From positions 1 to 38,599 of the forward strand of contig JAUYKA010000032.1 in assembly GCA_030698495.1 (NCBI GenBank): a stretch of DNA of 38,599 bases, given 5' to 3'. Shown in pieces: positions 33,424 to 38,599 of the stretch (position 1 is its first letter; each line of letters starts with the position of its first letter). The notes under the pieces are model-generated. The model searched no databases. It had not been told where the DNA came from and saw nothing but the letters and a program-made list of their open reading frames with translations. This stretch comes from a bacterium. GTDB taxonomy: Bacteria; Patescibacteriota; Andersenbacteria; UBA10190. The position numbers and the translations under genes were made by a program.

Positions 33424-34287
33424 TCAGAGAGCAAGAACCAAGAAAGACAGAACCAGTCCGGCGGCTACAAAAGAAACAGTAATAACGATATTGAAGACGA
33501 CAACGGCAAAGATGGATTTTCTGGCCAGGGGATTGCGTCCGATGGCGATGATGCCATTAGTGGCCGCCCGGCCAAAAACCATAAAGCCAAATCCAATGGA
33601 AGCGACCAAGATTAGTATGGCGGCGGCGTAGCGCATGGCGGTATTGGGTTCGGAAGCCACGGCGCGCATGCCGACGGTAAGAGCGTTGTTTAATTGGGCG
33701 GCAAAGGCGCGAGGTGATATTTTGTCTTGGGTTAAGGAGGATAAGAATTTGATGCTTATAACGACAGAGATTAATCCTGTCTCGCCTTGATCGGCGCTGA
33801 AAGCTTCGGAAGCGGTACCCAAAACGAAGCCGGCTTCAGTTGCTTTCATGCCAATGCCCGGGTCGTCGGAACTGGTGATGTAGTCACCCGGTTCTATATT
33901 GCCGTTCTTAGCGCTGACTAAGACTTTAGTTGTGCCGGAAGCAACGATCGGATAAGCGTTGTCGCGCCCGATTTGGCTGTAGGCCACGGCCGGTTTAAGG
34001 TTTACTACGCCATATACATCGCCACTGTAGGCTTCGTGAGCGAGTACGTGTTTGCCTTGTTCCAGGGCCACTATTTGTCCGTCGTTTACTTCTCCTTCTA
34101 TTCTGACGTATTCAGCCAGACCTTGTAGGCCACGCAGATAACTTTGGGCAAGAGCTATCGGGGTTGTCATAACAACACTTAGAAGGATAGCCGTCATTAT
34201 AAGCAAGGTCTTGTGGCAGTTCATGTGTTCATTATAGTCGCTATGTTGCTTTATGAGTAGTAATAAGCAGCACACGGTAGGTAGCAA
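33424..34287 (-). CDS. c-subunit-like two-TM hairpin fused to an N-terminal signal/TM and beta-rich domain
   Basis: C-terminal MRYAAAILILVASIGFGFMVFGRAATNGIIAIGRNPLARKSIFAVVVFNIVITVSFVAAGLVLSFLVLAL matches the c-subunit pattern with RNP loop; N-terminal extension includes NGNIEPGDYITSSDDPGIGMKATEAGFVLGTASEAF. True start probably an internal Met. Confidence 0.65.
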   Translation of the reverse strand: MLPTVCCLLLLIKQHSDYNEHMNCHKTLLIMTAILLSVVMTTPIALAQSYLRGLQGLAEYVRIEGEVNDGQIVALEQGKHVLAHEAYSGDVYGVVNLKPAVAYSQIGRDNAYPIVASGTTKVLVSAKNGNIEPGDYITSSDDPGIGMKATEAGFVLGTASEAFSADQGETGLISVVISIKFLSSLTQDKISPRAFAAQLNNALTVGMRAVASEPNTAMRYAAAILILVASIGFGFMVFGRAATNGIIAIGRNPLARKSIFAVVVFNIVITVSFVAAGLVLSFLVLAL

Positions 34288-34880
34288 GAGACGGCGGTGC
34301 GACTTATGCGACAGTTGTCGTTGGGTTGGTTTCTTTTTTACGGGTCAACAATGATTGGAGGATGAGTTTGTGGAGATGTCTATAAGTAATGGTTCTCTCC
34401 GGTTTGGTTGTTAATAGAATATTGATAGCTAATACCTATATATACACAAGTCACGCATAGTTTTTAAGAGAAGGTTTGCATAAGTTTTGCTCATTTTTCT
34501 ACTGAATACTTTATGTGTTCAGGTATTAGTAGTAAGTAGTAGGCAGCAGGTAGTGGGGGGGGCAACACCAACTAGAGGGATTGTGTAAAACGTAGTTTAA
34601 TTGAGTTGAAGGGTGTGTTTACCGCGATAAAAGTATAGCTGGCGGTTTTGGGTGGATAGTATTGTCAAAACACAATTGGTCATAGGGGAGTATATATCTG
34701 TTGTAGTGATACGGGGTTTGGTGTGTTGTCTTGGATATATGTACGCAAAGGAAGATGTTGCAAAAGTGTCGGTTGCCTATTGCTTATTGCCTACTACATA
34801 TTGCCTGATCATTTAGAGAAGTTACAAGTTTTGGGTTATAAGGTTTGTATATTTTTGTACACAGTTGACCGTCAAAAATG

Positions 34881-34889
34881 TGCTATAAT
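34881..34889 (+). promoter_or_regulatory. Extended -10 promoter element TGCTATAAT
   Basis: TGnTATAAT upstream of the ATG at 34943. Confidence 0.5.
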
Positions 34890-34942
34890 TGTAGTAGTTG
34901 AAGTAGGTATGCATAGATTTTTAGGAGGGTTTGCATAGATAT

Positions 34943-37900
34943 ATGCCAGAAAGTAGTCCTTCGGAAAAATTAGTGTCCATAAGCGCTGCGGCGCGGATTT
35001 TGGCTGTGTCGATTGATACGGTACGTCGATGGGAAAGGAAGAAATTAATAGCGTCTTCCAGATCGGCTGGGGGGCATAGATTATTTGCAGTCAGTGAGTT
35101 GGAGGATTTTAAGAATAATAAGCCGTATTCAATCTCGGAGGCGGCGCATTTTTTGGGGGTGTCGGCAAGCACTTTGCGTCGGTACGAGGAAAGGGGTTTT
35201 TTAATTCCTAAACGTAACGAGCATGGAGAAAGAGTATACGGTTTAGGAGTTTTAAGAGTATTTAAGGATCGCAAGAAAGAGAGAGTCAAAACTGTTGCGA
35301 AGCGTGTTGAGCAAGAAGGTTTGCCGGTCGTATCCGCGGAGGCTTTGATAGCGCCGGCGCTGTCGTCTTGGTCTCATAAACCGCAACATGATCCTATTTT
35401 TAGCCGACCGGTAAGTGTGGTTGATGAAAAACCTAGGAGGCTTTATATAGAGCCAAATAATGTTACTGGGAAAAAAGAAATTTTTATAAAAGTAAGATTT
35501 AGACATATAGCTGTATCTGCTGCAGCGGTATTGGCGGTGGTTGTAATGTCTAGAGTGTTATGGTTGTCTGGAGCTAGGTTTAGCGGAAATATGTCTTTTA
35601 TGAACGAACCTTTGGCTAAGATTGCCGGTGATAGGTTTGAAGATGGCGGCCAGGCAAGCTTGCAGTTTGCGGGCGTGCCCGATGAGGGAGCGAGGGTGCT
35701 GGCGGTAACATCGGAGGAGTTGGATAGTTTTCTGGAAGTAAACGTACCGTCTTTCTTTAACGCTCCTATTACGGCGGACGGGATGGATATAAATCTTGGG
35801 TCGGGGCGAATATTCGCATCGAATATTGTGAACTCTTTGCAGGGGCAAGTGGGTGATTTGAATTTGCAAGCAGGCGAGGGTATAGCTATTGACGGTTTGA
35901 CTATAACCAATACGGCCATGGGGCTTGAAGTTGAGCCGCAGGATGCGTTTCAAACAGTAAAAGTTGGCAGTGATGAATTTGCGGCGAACGAGCCGGATGA
36001 AATACTGACAGTGGCGGGTAGCGGCAGCACAACTGTTTCTTTGGATAAGAATACGGGCACTCTGACTATTACCGGCACTGATAGTGACACTACTTACACG
36101 GCCGGATCTGACTTGACTTTAAGCGGGACAACCTTCTCGCTTGATTCGGTTTTAGATTCCGTTACCACTATAAACGGGTTAACTACCGTTGACGCAGTGA
36201 CGGAGAATACAGTTGAAGGGCTAATATTCGATACTGATGCAGAAACTATTAGTGGTGTGTGGACGGTAGCGGATGACACGGCTTTAGGGTTTGGTAGCGA
36301 TTCCGACTGGTCGTTAAGTTATGCCGAGACAGGGACGGATCAGTTGCTTTTGCAAACAACCAACACGGCGGCTACGGCGACATCGAAGCCAATGTTTGAA
36401 ATTTTGGTGGGGACGACGCCGACGGCAAATCAGCAAGTATTTGGTATTGCCAAAGGGACGACGGCAAGCCGAACGCCAATCTTTACGGTTGACGAGGATG
36501 GAGACGTGGGGGTGACAGGAACGACAACTTTGAATGGACAGACTTATACATGGCCAAGTGCTGATGGTGATTCTTATTATGTTTTAAGTACAAATGGTTC
36601 GGGACAGCTGTCCTGGATTAACCCGGCGGAGGCGGGAGCGTCCGGCGATATCTTCTCGGTAGGCACATGTGCCAGCGGTGATTGTTTTACCAGCGGCAAC
36701 ACTCAAGCGTATAGTTTGTATTTTGAAGGGGCAACAGCTGATGACTACGAAGTGATATTGACTGCCGCCGATGCCACATCTTCCGATAAAACTATTACTT
36801 TGCCTAACGCAACAGGGACCGTAATATTGTCCGGTCATACTTTAACGAGTGATGTTACCGCGACTTTACAGTCAACCGGCAGTACGTCTGTTACTGTAGC
36901 CAGAATTAATGGTGCAGAGTTGGGCGATGTTACCGCGACAGATGGGGACTTATTGTTGGCTAATGGCAGCCAGTGGGCATCGGTGGCAATGAGTGGAGAT
37001 GTAGGAATCACCTCCGGTGGGGTGACAACAATTCAGTCGGAAGCGGTGGAAACGGGAACGCTGGATTTAATGGATGGAAATTCGGTTTCTGATGAGTATT
37101 GTCTTACTTATGAGGCAGATGGCGTGAACGGCAATTTCGCCTGGCAGGATTGCAATGCTACAGGTTACCAGTCATTTGCTATCAGTGATGGATTCACATC
37201 GCAAACCATTGAGAGTGGCGATACAATAACTTTTGCGGACGGGGCGGGGATAGACGTGGCTGTTTCGGCTACCGATACGGTGACGGTAGCCTTAAGTCAT
37301 CTCGGTTTGCAGAGTCTGTCTGATCCTGGTACTGATAGTATGTTTTTCTGGGACGAAAGCGTTGATGCTTCAGCGTGGTTGGCGCCTGACGGTACTATTC
37401 TGCAGATATCCGGCACTACTCTACAGGTAGCGTCCAATAGCCTAAACTTTTCCGAGTTGAGTAATGACTTGGCGCTGGATGCTTCCACCACTATTACTGC
37501 TGATGGTACGGAAGTGCTAACTATAACCAACACTGGCAGCGGCAACTCGTTTGTAGTTAACGATGAGGCGGGTGACGCTACACCGTTTGTTATCAACGCG
37601 TCCGGCAATGTGTCGGTAGGCGGTGACCTTACTATTTCTGGTGATGATCTCTTTATGACTACCAATACCTTAGGTGCTGTTTTGGTTGCTGATGGTACCA
37701 ACTTCAATCCGGTTGTCATGTCAGGCGACATTACAGTTGCTGTTGATGGTGTCACAACGATTGCCAACGACGCGGTGGAGCTGACCACCCAGACGACCGG
37801 CAATTACGTGGCGACCATCGCCAACGCTGACGGCGGGGTGATGACGGTGGCAAACGGCACGAGCGAGGGCGGAGCGGTTACTTTAGATATTACTGATAAT

Positions 37901-38599
37901 AGTTTGGATTTCACGGAACTTTCTAATACACTGGCGCTGGATGCTTCCACCACTATTACTGCTGATGGTACGGAAGTGCTAACTATAACCAACACTGGCA
38001 GCGGCAACTCGTTTGTAGTTAACGATGAGGCGGGTGACGCTACACCGTTTGTTATTGGTCCAGCCGGAACTATATCTGTTGCCGGCGTAGAATATACTTG
38101 GCCGGCTGGTCCTATTGCCGGCAATGATTATGTTTTGGCTGCCCAAACAGACGGCGTGTTGGCTTGGGTGAGTGCTGAAAGTGCTGGTGCAGTTATGGCG
38201 ATAGGCGACTGCGCTTCCGGCGACTGTTTTACCGGCACATCTGGAACTTATCTGGTGTTTAATGACGCCACCGGCGATGGGACACTGGAGATTGCAGATT
38301 TAACAGAAGCGGCCGGACGCACCTGGACGCTGCCGGATGCGGATGGCACCGTCATTTTGTCCGGGCACACGTTTACCGGCGATGTCACCGGCACGCTGGA
38401 CACGGACGGCAGCACGGGACTGACGATTGCCAATGACGCGGTGGAGCTGACCACCCAGACCACCGGCAACTACGTGGCCACTATCGCCGATGCCGGGAGC
38501 AGCTTAATCACGGTGGCTAACTCGGGGACCGAGAACGCGGCGGTAACGCTGACCATTACTGATGACAGTCTGGATGCGGCGCAACTGGCTGACAGCCTC
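34943..38599 (+). CDS. Giant MerR-HTH (x2) / TM / repetitive fiber-like surface protein, incomplete at the 3' edge
   Basis: ATG 34943, in frame for 1219 codons to the window edge with no stop found in the stretches translated. N-term VSISAAARILAVSIDTVRRWERKKLIASSRSAGGHRLF and YSISEAAHFLGVSASTLRRYEERGFLIPKRNEHGERVYGL; TM HIAVSAAAVLAVVVMSRVLWL; then Ser/Thr/Gly/Asp-rich beta repeats. Confidence 0.85.
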   Translation, partial: MPESSPSEKLVSISAAARILAVSIDTVRRWERKKLIASSRSAGGHRLFAVSELEDFKNNKPYSISEAAHFLGVSASTLRRYEERGFLIPKRNEHGERVYGLGVLRVFKDRKKERVKTVAKRVEQEGLPVVSAEALIAPALSSWSHKPQHDPIFSRPVSVVDEKPRRLYIEPNNVTGKKEIFIKVRFRHIAVSAAAVLAVVVMSRVLWLSGARFSGNMSFMNEPLAKIAGDRFEDGGQASLQFAGVPDEGARVLAVTSEELDSFLEVNVPSFFNAPITADGMDINLGSGRIFASNIVNSLQGQVGDLNLQAGEGIAIDGLTITNTAMGLEVEPQDAFQTVKVGSDEFAANEPDEILTVAGSGSTTVSLDKNTGTLTITGTDSDTTYTAGSDLTLSGTTFSLDSVLDSVTTINGLTTVDAVTENTVEGLIFDTDAETISGVWTVADDTALGFGSDSDWSLSYAETGTDQLLLQTTNTAATATSKPMFEILVGTTPTANQQVFGIAKGTTASRTPIFTVDEDGDVGVTGTTTLNGQTYTWPSADGDSYYVLSTNGSGQLSWINPAEAGASGDIFSVGTCASGDCFTSGNTQAYSLYFEGATADDYEVILTAADATSSDKTITLPNATGTVILSGHTLTSDVTATLQSTGSTSVTVARINGAELGDVTATDGDLLLANGSQWASVAMSGDVGITSGGVTTIQSEAVETGTLDLMDGNSVSDEYCLTYEADGVNGNFAWQDCNATGYQSFAISDGFTSQTIESGDTITFADGAGIDVAVSATDTVTVALSHLGLQSLSDPGTDSMFFWDESVDASAWLAPDGTILQISGTTLQVASNSLNFSELSNDLALDASTTITADGTEVLTITNTGSGNSFVVNDEAGDATPFVINASGNVSVGGDLTISGDDLFMTTNTLGAVLVADGTNFNPVVMSGDITVAVDGVTTIANDAVELTTQTTGNYVATIANADGGVMTVANGTSEGGAVTLDITDNSLDFTELSNTLALDASTTITADGTEVLTITNTGSGNSFVVNDEAGDATPFVIGPAGTISVAGVEYTWPAGPIAGNDYVLAAQTDGVLAWVSAESAGAVMAIGDCASGDCFTGTSGTYLVFNDATGDGTLEIADLTEAAGRTWTLPDADGTVILSGHTFTGDVTGTLDTDGSTGLTIANDAVELTTQTTGNYVATIADAGSSLITVANSGTENAAVTLTITDDSLDAAQLADSL
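37470..37593 (+). repeat. 124-bp perfect direct repeat, copy 1
   Basis: tggcgctggatgcttccacc...acaccgtttgttat identical to 37932-38055. Confidence 0.9.
37932..38055 (+). repeat. 124-bp perfect direct repeat, copy 2
   Basis: Identical to 37470-37593; offset 462 bp (154 codons), in frame. Confidence 0.9.

Noticed and set aside
34533-34562. tagtaagtagtaggcagcaggtagt and G8 run as a functional element
   Set aside because: Looks like simple low-complexity intergenic repeat; no supporting structure beyond weak similarity to 34780-34812 on the opposite strand.
37470-38055. Possible CRISPR-like repeat array
   Set aside because: Only two long identical units, in frame inside a coding region; no short regularly spaced repeats were found anywhere in the window.
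37297-38469. Minus-strand ORFs of 73-168 aa (37297-37803, 37804-38124, 38248-38469)
   Set aside because: Antisense shadows of the long plus-strand repetitive ORF; low-complexity Ser/Val translations that repeat because the sense repeats do.

Overview
The gene content looks like Candidate Phyla Radiation / Patescibacteria; this is inferred from gene content, not from a marker gene. The left edge carries a complete, apparently active diversity-generating retroelement (DGR). It comprises a target gene (407-1054) with a 135-bp variable repeat (VR, 904-1038), a template repeat (TR, 1368-1502), an antisense Avd-like four-helix accessory gene (1520-1918) and a DGR-type reverse transcriptase (1951-2949). 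VR and TR differ at 15 positions and 14 of them are TR adenines. Further right are housekeeping and metabolic genes: YdcF-like, DUF2207, a glycosyltransferase-like membrane protein, pyrD-pyrC, cfa, csrA, an ATP-cone/Mrr-like nuclease, a PD-(D/E)XK nuclease, a DCoH-like dehydratase, a phosphomannomutase/phosphoglucomutase, trpS, rnj and tRNA-Leu(CAG). A very divergent F-type ATPase locus (28050-34287) has a c-subunit-like protein fused to an extra domain and lacking the ion-binding carboxylate, a b-like stator without a visible transmembrane helix, and no a subunit in the window. The right edge holds a >1219-codon ORF, missing from the ORF track because it has no stop in the window. It joins two MerR-type HTH domains, a TM helix and a large repetitive fiber-like region. 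A probable orphan structured small RNA (about 16025-16095), a structured SD-sequestering leader upstream of the DGR target, and dispersed intergenic repeats are also reported.
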